NCBI GenBank assembly: GCA_036346275.1
Contig: CM070730.1
Coordinates: 45,430,918-45,494,917 of the forward strand
Direction of reading: 5' to 3'
DNA: 64,000 nt
From: Otatea glauca
Taxonomy: Eukaryota > Streptophyta > Magnoliopsida > Poales > Poaceae
Below the pieces are notes generated by a model. That model searched no databases and had not been told where the DNA came from. It saw nothing but the letters and a program-made list of their open reading frames with translations. The translations under genes and the position numbers were made by a program. Of this stretch, positions 10,639 through 22,975 are shown in pieces. The number at the start of each line of letters is the position of its first letter. Position 1 is the stretch's first letter.

Positions 10639-11953
10639 TTATTTCTTGCTTAGAGTGTAGCAGGCTGCGGGAAGGTACTTTTTGGCTGTATCCATGTCTT
10701 CGTGATGCAGCTCCTTCCTGAGTTTTATATCTTTAAGGTCCATCCGTGCGTGGAGGGTATCTTTTGTTTTGCCAGAAATATCCAGTAAGATACCAAGCAA
10801 GCTATCACACACGTTCTTCTCTATGTGCATGACGTCGATTGCGTGTCGAACTTCCAAGTGTTTCCAATAAGGTAGGACCCAAAATGCTGATCTCTTTTTC
10901 CACAAAGGAGCCTTATCACGGGAACTCGGGATAGATGTACTACCGGCTCCCTTTCCGTGAATAATATGAAGATCCTTTACGGCCGCAAATATCTGCTTCC
11001 CAGTGCGATTATTCGGAGCTAAGGCAGTCTCCTTTGTCCTGTCAAAAGCTCTCTTATTATTGTGGTATGGGTGATCCCTGCGGAGGAACCTACGATGCCA
11101 CATTAAGCCATTTTTCGACAATTCTTTAGCCACTGGCTAGCTGTATCATCCAAGCACTGGACGCATCCGTTGAACCCTTTTGTCGTATGTCTCGACAGGT
11201 TACCAAGGGTAGGGTAATCATTAATGGTTACGAACAACAATGCGCGTAGGATAAAGTTCTCTATTTTGTACTCATCCCATACCCGTACTCCATTGTTCCA
11301 CAATATTAGAAGATCTTCAATCAATGGTTTGAGGTACACATCGATATCGTTACTAGGTTGCCTGTGCCCTTGGACTAGTAGTGGCATCATAATGTACTTC
11401 CGCTTCATACAATGCCTAGGAGGAAGGTTTTAGATACATAGAGTCACTAGCCAAGTACTGTGACGACTACTCATGTTGCCGAAAAGATTCATCCCATCCG
11501 TATTCAACCCGAACCTTATATTCTGCACATCATATGCAAAGTGCTTCTTATATTTTCTATCGATGTTCTTCCATTGCACAGAATTAGCAGGGTGTCTGAG
11601 CATTCCATCCTTCTTACGCTCTTCGGCGTGCCATCGTAGCAATTGGGTATGCCTTTTGTCCGCAAACAATTGCTTCAGATGGGGGATTATAAGGAAACAC
11701 CACACCACCTTACGGGAGATCTCTTCTTCTTATGCTTCACCCCGACATCATCATTATGGATATCATCGTTGCCCTTATACCTCTTTGCTTTTCAAACAGC
11801 ATAGGCATCCATGTCTGCAATCTCATTGCGATACAACATGCAATCGTTTAGACATGCGTGTATTCTTTGTACTTCCAGTCCCAACGGGCAAACAACATGC
11901 TTGGCCTGGTACGTAGTTGTAGGCAACACGTTAGCCTCTGGAAGCAAGTCCCC
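10639..11953 (-). pseudogene. Catalytic core of TNP2 transposase (Transposase_21), decayed
   Basis: Three minus-strand segments (11708-11430, 11408-11103, 11133-10639) in successive broken frames cover the Transposase_21 region. Landmarks are LLRWHAEERKKDGMLRHPAN, DVQNIRFGLNTDGMNLFGNM, TTKGFNGCVQCLDDTAS and VRHAIDVMHIEKNVCDSLLG. Upstream (11953-11720) the reading LPTTTYQAKHVV...LNDCMLYRNEI is also recognisable. The gene is cut at 11953 by the Gypsy insertion and resumes at 27162. Several frameshifts and stops make it non-functional. Confidence 0.88.
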
Positions 11954-14900
11954 TGTAACATCCCGAAAATTGCAATAATATAAAAATTTATATTTTGAAT
12001 TTTAATATAATTATTTCTGATTTTTCCTGACATTATTGGAATTTATTTGGATTTTCCTAGATTTTTGCATTGAATGGAAAATCAAACAAATAGATTTAAA
12101 AGAATGGATAATGGTAAGAAGATAAAATGGAAAAAGATAAATTTTGGAAAATTTACCATGGAACCCTAACCATACTGGTAAGTCAGTAAAATCAACAAGT
12201 AAAATTTTATGCACAGAAAAGTGAGTAAATAAAATGAATGACACCTCTTTTTGACTAAAAACAGTAAGTCAGAATTAATTAAAAATAATCGAAACTTGTA
12301 AGGAGCCAAAAAAATTACCATAGGACCCTCAGAGCATTTTATACATCTGGTAAACATATCAAGAATTTATCATGTCGGCAAAGCCTTCTAAATATTCAAA
12401 AACAGAGACCATTGAAAACTGAAAATCCTTATGTCAGAATTGTTATAAAATATCCAATTGAGATTTAGACTTGAAATTTTTATGTACAAATACATAATCC
12501 AAAATAAACTCCTATAAAAAGTTTGGAAAATAGTTAATATGATTTACACCACTAAATAAATAAAATACCGAAATGCAAATCCTGTACGAGTCCACAGTGT
12601 CAGAATTTTAATTAATTAAGTATATGATATTTTGGTCCGAAATTTTTACTGAAGGAGGAACACTTCCACAGAATGTCGGCAAAAAATTTAGAAATTGTTC
12701 AACTTGATTTGATAGCAATTTTAATGCAATCACAGAGTGGTCGGGTGAATCTTATCTCTTTGCCTCGTTTTCTCTCACCGACAAGTGGGCCCGTTCACTT
12801 TGCTCGCACAGCAACGGGAAAACTCCCGCTCACTGCCAGTGGTCCCGGGACCCACTAGTCAGCGTTGTTTTTCCCCTCTCCCTCTCTGCTACTCCTCACA
12901 GCCGAGCGCCCCGATCTTTTCTCCCGAGCCTTCGCGCCGCCTCCGCCCGGTTCTGCGCATCGCCGTGCCTTCTCTACCCGACCAAAGCCGCGTTGTCCCG
13001 TGTGCCTCTCGTGCCATGCTTTGACCACTCCAGTGTCGCACGTCGCCGAAAGAATCGCTGCGCCACTTCATCGCATAAGCGCCAAACCGAGCCGCAACCT
13101 CCCCTTCCTCTTAGTTACTCCCTGAACCAAACTCTCAAGCCCGAGACCACCATTCTTCGCCATTCTTCGTTGAAAACCCGAATGAGGGGAAAACATCTAT
13201 TCGGGCGAAATTGGTAACAATTGTTGGAATTGATTCCTTCTTTAGCTTCACCTGGCACCCTAGTTTACTGATCACGTGGAAATTTTATCCCTCCTCGCCT
13301 GCAAAACCTTCCCACTGGGCACCCTTCTTCCTCGGCTTCGGCGCACGATGGCGGCCCAACCCGTCACTTCTCCGAGCGAACCAACCGCCAAAATGGAACC
13401 CCAGTGTTGCGCTGATGCTTAAAACGCTACCGATTCGGCCGAGGATCCACTGCTTTTCTTCTCCAGTGAGCTACCACCGTTGCCACCGCCCCCTCTCGGT
13501 AGTAGTTCCCTCCGGCCACCACCGCCGCCATTTGACCCCACCGTCGTGTGCGCACCACCACCCTGGTGCTCCTCGAGCCCTCGGCCGACCCTCCTGACGT
13601 CGTAGCCTCGCCGGTGAGAAGCTCAGGCCGGAGCTCTGTTTCGGGTCACTGCCCGACGGGCCAGCCCTGTCAGCCACGTGAGCGCCCTCTAGTGCAACCG
13701 GTGAAAGGCGCTTCCGGTTCTGTGAAAGCGTATTTTCATTTTTTCCTGTATTTTCATAACCCGAGTTAATTCAAATGCTTATAGATTTTGCATTATAACT
13801 CCAAATTGAATGAAATAAATTTCTATATTCATGTAACATCAGTTAATCTCATAATATACAATAATATTTTGAAAATGTTCAATGGGTGAATTTGAAACTC
13901 AAATTTGAAAGAAAGGGCTCAAAACATGCTTCATATAAAATTTCTGTGAACAAACTTAGAAATGAATGAAACCAATTTTAGTGAAATCCTTATGTTTTCA
14001 GAAGTTCAAATATGTAAAAATATTTAAATTTCATTTATGTTTAAACTACTTTCTATTAAAGATTGTATTCTATACATTAGAAATTCAAATAAACATAACT
14101 TGAATAAAAGAAAAAGGAAATAAGTAAGAATTGATTTCTAAATATTAGTGTGACAGTAGGATACCCGAATTTGCCTAAAATAAGTAATAATTGAACTTGA
14201 TTTGAACTATCTTGAAAAATATGAAATAACTTAAATGTAAAATGTGTATATATATATATAGCATAGAAAGTCAAATGGTTGTAATATAGATAAAATGAAT
14301 TCAAGTAACCACCAAATCAGTTTTGTTTTGCTCCTGACGTTACAAGGATCCTAGATGTGTAAAAATATTTAAGGTTTACTATATAAAACAGTAAATGTTT
14401 AATAGTCAAAGTGTCGATACTTGCATGATTTGAATAGTTATAACTTTCACAAATAAACTCCAAATTTGACAAAACCAAATCCTATAGCCCTCGAAAAAAT
14501 AGTACCCTTGTTGATTATGCAAAAATATCTTATGATTGTGCTAATTTGAACTAAGTCCATATTAGACCCTAATGAGCACTTATATAGAAAACGTTTCGGA
14601 TAACTACCAAATATCGAGAAACCTATTTCAAAACTCTCATAGTATCATACCCTGTCAATGCCTAAAAAATGGATAGAATATCTTATAGGGTGTAGTTGCA
14701 ATCTTATACCAAAAACTGAACCTGTGTCGGGTAGTAATAGAAACACTCAAGCTTTTTCGACAACCCGTAGAATACCTCGTCTAAGTGCAAAAATTATGAA
14801 GATCAGTTTAGAAATGATATTTGGGATATGTACTATCATATCCCAGAAAAATATTTTATTTACAACTTGCCTTTCAACTCAATCCTGCTAGTTGAATACC

Positions 14901-17260
14901 CTTAAGTAATATAGTCATCGTAACCTTTAATGTCATATAAGCTCTTTTGACAGTGAGTAGAATGTCTCATCTAAACACTAAAGTGTATGGAATCAGCTCA
15001 GAAATGTTCTTCAAAATATAGACAATCATATTCTGAAGAAATAATCTTATTTCATCATGTTTTGCATATAAATTCTATTAGCCAAATAACCATAAGTGTT
15101 TTGTCTAATGAGTTTCATAATATGAATAATTGAACCTTGTGTTAATGAAGAAGTTTGTAGTTAATATATTTTTGTGTCACCAGAACCTTCTTAAAAACCA
15201 TAAGTAAATCTAGTACCCTAGCTTAACAGATCTATCTTATTCAAAACCCCTCCTTATGCAAATCACTTAAAGAATTAAGTGCTATTCGCATAACCCTTTT
15301 ATTTGTGTTTTAATTCTATTAATCTAAATAATTTTAGCATCTATAATTCGAAGTTATAAATACAAGAATTCATAATTTTGGCCTCTTGAATTCGTAAATC
15401 AAGAATAGATAACCTATAGAACAAACCTTGTTTTGTTTGTCATAAAAACCATTAACAATCTGAATGTGTAATTACCTAAATCATGAGGTCTTGAAATCAT
15501 ATAATCCGAACTCTAAAGCGTCCCTGTTTCTGCAATGAATCTTTTTTTGATTTTCTGTCTGATTTCTTTTTGCCCTTATTGAAGTTTATTATTTGCTATA
15601 TTTTCCGATTGATCGACGTGTAGAATCCGACGTCCCTTCCTCCGTCAGTCGTGGTCGCGTCTTCGTCGTAAGCGATAAATAAGCAAGGTAAGCACCCCCT
15701 TTGATCATCTTGATCCCAGTATTTAATTTGCATTGTGTTTATTAAAATGTTTCATGCATGCGTTTACTTTCTATAAATTCGCTATTTTGTGGTAATGGTA
15801 GTTATACCTGTTGTCTCATGAAACTTCCTTGATAAATATGAATATGTGTACCTTGGTAACCATAGAATGAGCTTAGACAATTACTTAATGTCATCATGGG
15901 TATATGCGATTATTCTTATTCATGCTTAGCCATGCTTCAGATCTTCTGAGGTTGATGATCAGATCAAAATTTGTTTCTTGAGAAATGGAAAATGTTGGAA
16001 ATGAAGCAGTTGGTTATGGGTATTTTGATTAAAAACCCAAAATAAAACTATGGTTTTGATGCGGGCGATTATTGGCACTAGCCGGAGGTGCAGAGGGATT
16101 TGCACGTAGTGTAGGGTGGAGTATCGCCCGTGTCGGATTAAGGACCGAGCAATGGGACGCTATAGATCCAAGAATTTCGTACAACCACGAGAGCTTGTAT
16201 GGGCGGGTCTTAGCCTATTAAGTTGTTTAGGTGTGGCTTTGCATCTAAGGAAGGCGGGAGATTGCACAGGCATTCCGGTTTGGTCTGTCTGTAGGGGTTT
16301 CTACATACCTATGCAACGGTGTACGCCTTGCTATGAACTGAAACGTGGTGTTGGGTGTGATGAAAAATGTTCCACGACTTGGGTGAGTGTTTCTGTTTCC
16401 ATGGCAAGGGTCAAACGTCCCGGGCTGGTTCAAAGCCACATCTAGATAATGTAACGGCTCTGTATGATCTCCTTGCAGATACACCAAAGGAAGTGTGTTA
16501 ATTGATCTGGCAAAACAGGTTGATCATTCCTTGTGGGTAAAGCTGTACTCCTCTGCAGAGTGTAAATCTAATCGATTAGCCGCGTACACGGTCAAGGACA
16601 CTTGGTGAAGTCATTCCAATGTTAGTCTTTTGTATTTCCTAAAATTGGGTTTTGGTTTGGAACCTGTTTAGCAGCTTTTGCTTTAAGTCAAAGGATCGAC
16701 ATTGTTGGATTCCATTTCTGGATTATTCGATATTCACGAAGGGTTGTGAGTATTACTTATGCCTTACTTATTTCATATCTGTCTACTTGCTTTTTCAAAT
16801 TCCGTTTACAAATAACTTGATTTACAGTATCAATTCTGCTTTATGCAAATTAACTGTAGTAGCCTCCTTTGAAATGGCCTGCATATATTATAGGCTTTGC
16901 TCAAGTCTTGCGGAGTACGAAAGTACTCACCCTTGCTTATATGTTGTTTTTAGGTGGATAAGTTAGCGAAGCTTCGAGGTTTCTTTCGTCGCAGGTTGCG
17001 GGATGTTCTTCATCGAATCTTTCTAGGGATTATGCCTTGTCAGTTGCCTGCGGATTTTGGATGGGCACACTACAAGACTTTGCTTCTTTTGCTGCCATAA
17101 TCTCTGAGTTGCAAACTTTTCTTTGTATAATAGCTTCCGCTTAATAATTGTTGTATGGTTGTGATTCCAATTGTTGTAAACATGTGAGTGCTAGCTACTG
17201 ATCCAGGGAATGGAATAGTAATCATATGGAGGTTCCTGTTCATCAGAATGGGGTCTCACA
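11954..17260 (+). repeat. 5' LTR of the 15.2-kb Gypsy element
   Basis: It aligns with 21777-27161 over its full length with scattered substitutions. About 70 bp present in the 3' LTR (roughly 22933-23004) are missing at 13108. That segment holds the ggctataaagacc TATA motif, so this copy has lost its likely core promoter. A (ta)n microsatellite lies at about 14246-14262. A 109-codon frame at 16116-16445 recurs in the 3' LTR but has no recognisable domain. Confidence 0.93.
16481..16579 (+). other. Conserved inverted-repeat block in LTR (copy 2)
   Basis: acac/gtgt (16481-16484 with 16493-16496), ctctgcagag (16551-16560) and ctaatcgattag (16568-16579). It ends 681 bp before the LTR end. Confidence 0.65.
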
Positions 17261-17264
17261 GCAG

Positions 17265-17276
17265 TGGTATCAGAGC
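17265..17276 (+). promoter_or_regulatory. Primer-binding site (initiator Met tRNA)
   Basis: tggtatcagagc, a 12-base match to the complement of the plant initiator methionine tRNA 3' end, four bases after the LTR. It is the usual primer of chromovirus-type Gypsy elements. Confidence 0.9.
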
Positions 17277-19433
17277 TATGCTGACTGCAGGATAAACCCT
17301 AGATAGAATGGTCGTTAGCATTGGAATAGGCAAATTCAAAATCTTATTCTCAAAAGCTATTGTATTTGCAAAATGTAGGCTTTGCTATTCTCTCCTCATT
17401 CTTAAGTTCTTATTCTTACCACTACATTCATTTTGATTTGTAAACAAATTCTTCTCTTTCCTTAAAGATAGTGTATCTTCGCAATTTGCTTCTGAAGATG
17501 TCCAAGATATGTCGCTATCTTGCTTGCAAATGAAGACTACAAGGTCTACGCCAACAATCTTATAGGAGCCGACAACGCTTCACTAATCTTGAGAAAGCAG
17601 AAGCAAAGCTCGAAGAACCTAGTGCATGATGAGACGACTTCATCTAATAGTAAAATGCGAAAGATTAGAATGTATTAGGATTCACCTTAAGACAGGAACC
17701 CTTATACATAGCATGTTATTCCGCTCTAGTTATATAAAGCATTTTATCTGGTGTTTATAACTTGCTATTTGAAAATTGGTTTTTATTCTGTTTGTCAGGA
17801 TTGATTTATGTGTGAGCTTAACCTTTAGGTTAAAGTTTCACAATAAGTTGTCCTTATGTATAAATACGGAAAACTTAACCCATAGGATAAATTGGAAATC
17901 ATAAGATAGCTCATCTCTTCTTTCTATAAAATTTCTTCCAAACTTATCATTTGTTTTGTAGAACTTTTTATCTGTGTAAACCATTAGGGTCGATAACTTT
18001 TCTCAAAATCAAGCATCATCAAGATTAGTAATATAGTCTCCGTTACTACTTCTAGCTTTACTTGAGACCACACCATTCATAAGTAAACCGAGACCCAGAT
18101 GCTGGTAACCACAATTTACATAAGCTGTTTAGGCTAGATAAAGTTTCATTTTTCCAATAATAATTCTTAACCATTCACCTCATTACCTTACCTAGATAAT
18201 ATACCATGGAAGTGAGCTAGAACCAGAAAATTTATATACTTTTGAATAGGAAGCTTAGACTGGTCGATAAAAAAAATCGATAGTCTTGTTTTCTAATAGA
18301 AATGTAAAAAAAGAGTATCAATAGTTGTACATATGCTCTTTTTCCATTTGTAAGATTTAGTTTTCTTATTTGTATACTCTTTCTTTTTATTGGATATTTC
18401 ATATACACAGTTTCCCCTCTATGGAACTTTTTTTTCTTTATTCTTTCTAAAAGGAATCCCATCTTTATGCTCAATAAAAACCACCGACAAATTCTTTTTG
18501 AGAAATAATTTCGCCAACAAGTCAACAACATCGTGATGTCTACATCAACAACTCTGAGAAGATGGAGGTAGCAAAGTGTCACAACCTTCGACTTCATAAA
18601 AGATTTGGAGTACTGACATTTGCAAGTGGTCCAAAGGTTAAAAGAGACTTATCGTCAAATGGCCTATTTTAAAGATAGTACTATCCAAATGACATATTAT
18701 TTTAACTACATAATAAACCTCTTATACAGAGATACATATGGTTAGCATAGTAGAAGAAAAACATTAGATATCCCTCCCACATACTAAGTTAAACACATAT
18801 AAATTTAGTGTGTTATTGCAATTTTGTTGAAAACTTTTGTATTGCTTCTGGGTTACTCTCGTGAATGTTAAACCATTTGGTTGAAATTTACGATGTGCCA
18901 ACCCTTATTTAATAAGAAAATCTAATTAAGAATATTTTAAGAAACGAAAAGTTGCCTTATGAACTAATAACTAACCCAATAACCAACCTTGAGACAATGT
19001 TTTAATGAAGGAGACATTGCCTTATAAATTAACAAGCAATTACCAAATTCATATATAAGCTATTCTCAAAATAATATTTTAATAAACTGAATGATACCTT
19101 GTAAAATGGACAACTTTCGCCTAACCATATCCTCCCAATTCCAACATCTTGAAGACACCTTCGAAACAATCCATTAATGCATCCGCAAAAAAAATTAATG
19201 AGTAATAAGTTTTTCGGCCTTTATAATCAACCTCCGGTTCTTTCCCAAATAACTCTAGTTAAGAAGTATCCTTTTAGTCATCTCAAACATTTTAACATAC
19301 TGTGTACCTCTCCTTAAGTCAGCTTATTTTTGCTAAAGAATATCGGTATAAATTGCTAGCCCTCCTCATTCACTTCGTGAAACCCAATAGAATTCCATCT
19401 AAATAACTTTGTCCTAACTGTCATTGTTGCAGG
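17277..19433. other. Interior leader without coding capacity
   Basis: 2.1 kb of AT-rich sequence between the primer site and the zinc-knuckle frame, where a chromovirus would carry capsid and the start of gag. I see no frame with capsid features on either strand. A minus-strand frame at 18232-18597 has biased composition and no recognisable domain. Confidence 0.5.
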
Positions 19434-20150
19434 ATGCCTGTGACAAGATCCCTTGGCAAAATCTTGGAAAGCGAAGCCACACGAAGCTTTCAACCATCAA
19501 ATGATAATCCTACCTTAGTCCAGCCAAATTCTCAACATTTAGCGCAGAATATTTCAAACCTTGGCTCAATTCTTGCCACGAAAGGAAGTGGTTTGGATCA
19601 GAAACCTATTCCTACATCCCACTCGATACCTAAGCGATGCTCTTTGAAGTGTTGCCAACCCAACCAATCCGAAGATCATGCTTGCATTCGCTGTGGAGAA
19701 ATAGGACATACTGCTGATGAACATGCAATCAATTGCTCTAGCTGTGAAGGAAATCATTCTCCTGGAAAATGTTCCATGAGTAATATCACTTGTTACCTTT
19801 GTGAAGGTCAAGATCATTGTCCAGCTCAATGCCCCCTAGATCCAATAGTCACTGCCGCAGCTCAGCATCAGAAGGAAAAACTCCGATCCTTAGTTGCTCA
19901 AGAATTGGCAAATAGAAAAGAAGTTCCACAAGAAATGCCATTAGAAGAATTGAAGAAGCAGCATTTCAGTCTTGTCAATCACCATCAAGGAAGCAGTAAT
20001 TGGCCATCGCCATCAGTGTGCTTCTCGTGTGGTGAAGAAAGTCATTGGGTAAGGGAATGCCCTAAACAGCAACAAGTTAAGGTTCAGAAAGAGAACATCA
20101 TGGAACATGCAATTATTCCTGAGAAAGCATCTCGAAAGAAACAAAAGTAA
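19434..20150 (+). CDS. Multi-zinc-knuckle (nucleocapsid-like) protein
   Basis: 238 codons, the longest plus-strand frame of this element. After an N-terminal stretch without motifs come four zinc knuckles: CIRCGEIGHTADEH (CCHH form, about residue 83), CSSCEGNHSPGKC (one residue short), CYLCEGQDHCPAQC and CFSCGEESHWVREC (both CX2CX4HX4C). A basic, Lys- and Gln-rich tail follows. The same knuckle series occurs in the chromovirus at 36205-36435, so this is the nucleocapsid end of a Gag protein without its capsid half. It would be expected to bind nucleic acid. The start Met lies just after a short leader. A TAA at 20148-20150 ends it, with knuckle-like sequence continuing beyond. Confidence 0.7.
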   Translation: MPVTRSLGKILESEATRSFQPSNDNPTLVQPNSQHLAQNISNLGSILATKGSGLDQKPIPTSHSIPKRCSLKCCQPNQSEDHACIRCGEIGHTADEHAINCSSCEGNHSPGKCSMSNITCYLCEGQDHCPAQCPLDPIVTAAAQHQKEKLRSLVAQELANRKEVPQEMPLEELKKQHFSLVNHHQGSSNWPSPSVCFSCGEESHWVRECPKQQQVKVQKENIMEHAIIPEKASRKKQK

Positions 20151-20675
20151 TACGTCTGTTACAAGAAGGGTCATATTGCTAAACGGTGCCCCCAAAGAGA
20201 ACAAACATCTCATAGCACCATGGTCATACTAGAAGTTACATCAGTTAAGATTATAACTCCAAGAGTAGGAGGAACAAAATCTGAGTCAGTTTGCCCAAAG
20301 AATCAGTTAAAAAAGAGGCGCTTGAATGAAAACGCTTGCCCCAAAAAGAATTCTGCCCAACTCCACCGTCAACTTCAACCATCGTTTGTTCATTCCTCCA
20401 ACAACACTTGTGAACAACCATCTGGTGTTCAAAACCAGGCAATCAATGTTACTTCTTTTTGTTGTCGTGAACGTGGGCATTATGCCAATAAGTGCCCAAA
20501 GAAGAAGAGAAATCAACCTCGTTCTCAACCCCATGAAGCCAAGCCGCAACTGCAAAAACAACCTCAAGGCCACAAGCCCCTATCCCTGCATTTACTCCAA
20601 CTCAAGACATCGATCATGGCATCTGACATAATGCCAGGTACATCTCTTATAAATATTGTTTCGGCCAGAACATAG
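20151..20675 (+). pseudogene. Continuation of the zinc-knuckle frame
   Basis: Directly after the stop at 20150 the same reading continues with CYKKGHIAKRC. A 151-codon frame (20220-20675) then contains a degenerate knuckle, CCRERGHYANKC, and basic Gln/Pro-rich sequence ending near 20675. A further degenerate trace (20839-21030) contains CVNREKPQHFTNIC. These look like repeated, decayed knuckles of an originally longer array. Whether read-through ever occurs is unknown. Confidence 0.5.
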
Positions 20676-21762
20676 ACTAATTTGAAATCATTGTGTCTAT
20701 TCTTAAAGTAATATTTCGATAAGCGGAATATTGTCTTATGAATTTAACTAAACTCTCATCAAAATATATCTTATCTTAATCCTTCTAAATGGCCGGTAAG
20801 ATGTCAAGTATCAAACTTTCAATTTTCATCTTTGACCATTGCCCGATCAATCCTCCATCTGTTTTGTAACATCAGCAAATAACCTTTCTATTGTTTCGAA
20901 TAAGGCAGACAATGTCACCTGCGTCAATCGAGAAAAACCTCAACACTTCACCAACATCTGCCCAAGAAAAGTTTTATATCATCTCGTCAAGGATGACATC
21001 CGTGATTTCCAAGCTATCTTAAGGACCTAGAAAACATCAAGTGCCCAGAACAACCCCTGCCTCGACGTCAGGCTTTGAAAATAAAGATCTTCCTTATGTA
21101 ATTACACCTAACACTTAATGTAATATCGAGTACGTACCTTATATATTCAATTCCTACAATCCACCTTTTGACTCTGTACATTGTATTCCTTCATAAATGC
21201 CAAATGCGAAGAAAATAGAAACCCTCTGTTTACCAAGGTGATCAAGTGAATTAAATCATCAGGATCATTTTATAATCCTCCTACCTCAACCCAAATCATT
21301 GAATTATCCTACCTTGTTTTCAATCTAAAGACAACCTTGAATGACATTCATTCTCAACTAATCTCGTCAACTAATGTTGACTATACATATCAACCATTGT
21401 ATTCAAATATCCTTCTTGATGTTAACATTCAATTCTTTCCAAAAGTATCTAATAACAAAGCATTAATTCTTTTGCCTCAAATATTCTAAACATATCACTC
21501 GTCACATTCTAAATTAGATTATCCTTATTAACAATCCGAGTTTTTCAATCAAAAGATATATAGAGATATCCCTCATCTGCTTACGCAAAATCTTAACAAT
21601 AGTCTCCTCTATCCTTGGCACGTCATTTCGGAATCGCAAGAATGATGTTTTGCAAAGCGACTGCGCTGGAAACAAGAAGATTTGGAAACAACAAGATCAC
21701 TTCCGAAAAAGAATTTACTAAACCCAGTTAGTCCTTGCAAATCTCGGGGACGAGATTTCTCT
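20676..21762. other. 3' interior without pol
   Basis: AT-rich sequence with no protease, reverse transcriptase or integrase traces that I can see; only the degenerate knuckle at 20839-21030. Confidence 0.5.
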
Positions 21763-21770
21763 AAGGGGGG
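21763..21770 (+). promoter_or_regulatory. Polypurine tract of the 15.2-kb Gypsy element
   Basis: aagggggg, six bases before the 3' LTR; the start point for plus-strand DNA synthesis. It follows a ctcgggg/cgagat segment also seen before the 3' LTR of the chromovirus at 40330. Confidence 0.75.
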
Positions 21771-22962
21771 TAGATTTGTAATATCCCGAAAATTGCAATA
21801 ATATAAAAATTTATATTTTGAATTTGAATATAATTATTTCTGATTTTTCCTGATATTATTGGAATTTATTTGGATTTTCCTGGATTTTTGTATTGAATGG
21901 AAAATCACACAAATAGATTTAAAAGAATGGATAATGGTAACAAGATAAAATGGTAAAAGATAAATTTTGTAAAACTTACCATGGAACCCTAACCATACTG
22001 TTAAGTCAGTAAAATCAACAAGTAAAATTTTATGCACAGAAAAGTGAGTAAATAAAATGAATGACACCTCTTTTTGACTAAAAACAGTAAAGTCAGAATT
22101 AATTAAAAATAATTGGAACTTATAAGGAGCCACACAAATTTCCATAGAACCCTCAGAGTAGTGTATACATCTGGTAAAAATATCAGGAATTTATCATGTG
22201 GAAAAGCCTTCTAAAAATTCAAAAATAGAGACCATTGAAAACTGAAAATCCTCATGTCAGAATTTTTATAAATTATCCAATTGAGATTTAGACTTGAAAT
22301 TTTTATGTAGATATACATAAGCCAAAATGAACTCCTATAAAAATTTTGGAAAATAGTTAGTATGATTTACACCGCTAAATAAAGAAAATACTGAAATAAA
22401 AATCCTGTACGAGTCCACAGTGTCAGAATTTTACTTAATTAAGTATATGATATTTTGGTCTGAAATGTTTACTGAAGGAGGAACACTTCGAGAGCATGTC
22501 GGTCAAAAAGTTTAGAAATTGTTTAACTTGATTTGATAGCAATTTTAATGCAATCACAGAGCGGTCTGGTGAATCTTATCTCTTTGCCTCGTTTTCTCTC
22601 ACCGACGTGTGGGCCCGTTCACATTGCTGGCACGGCAACGGGAAAACTCCCGCTCACTGCCAGTGGTCCCGAGACCCACTTGTCAGCGTTGTTTTTCTCC
22701 TCTCCCTCTCTGCTTCTCCTCACAGCCGAGTGCCCCGATCTTTTCTCCCGAGCCTTCGCGCTGCCTCCGCCCGGTTCTGCACATCGCCGTGCCTTCTCTG
22801 CCCGACCAAAGCCGTGTTGTCCCATGTGTCTCTCGTGCCATGCTTTGACCGCTCCAGTGTCGCACGTCGCTGAGAGAATCGCTGCGCCACTTCATCGCAT
22901 AAGCGCCAAACCGAGCCGCAACCTCCCCTTCCCCGTTCAAACACTGTGAACCCAAATTCTAC

Positions 22963-22975
22963 GGCTATAAAGACC
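22963..22975 (+). promoter_or_regulatory. TATA motif retained only in the 3' LTR
   Basis: ggctataaagacc. It lies in the segment of about 70 bp that is absent from the 5' LTR at 13108. Confidence 0.55.

Noticed and set aside
16116..16445. 109-codon frame conserved at 26020-26349
   Set aside because: It is the same place in the two LTRs of one element, so similarity follows from LTR duplication. No domain is recognised, and the region overlaps the structured-RNA signals.
18232..18597. 121-codon minus-strand frame inside the pol-less Gypsy element
   Set aside because: Biased Lys/Phe/Leu composition in AT-rich DNA and no recognised domain. Could be chance.
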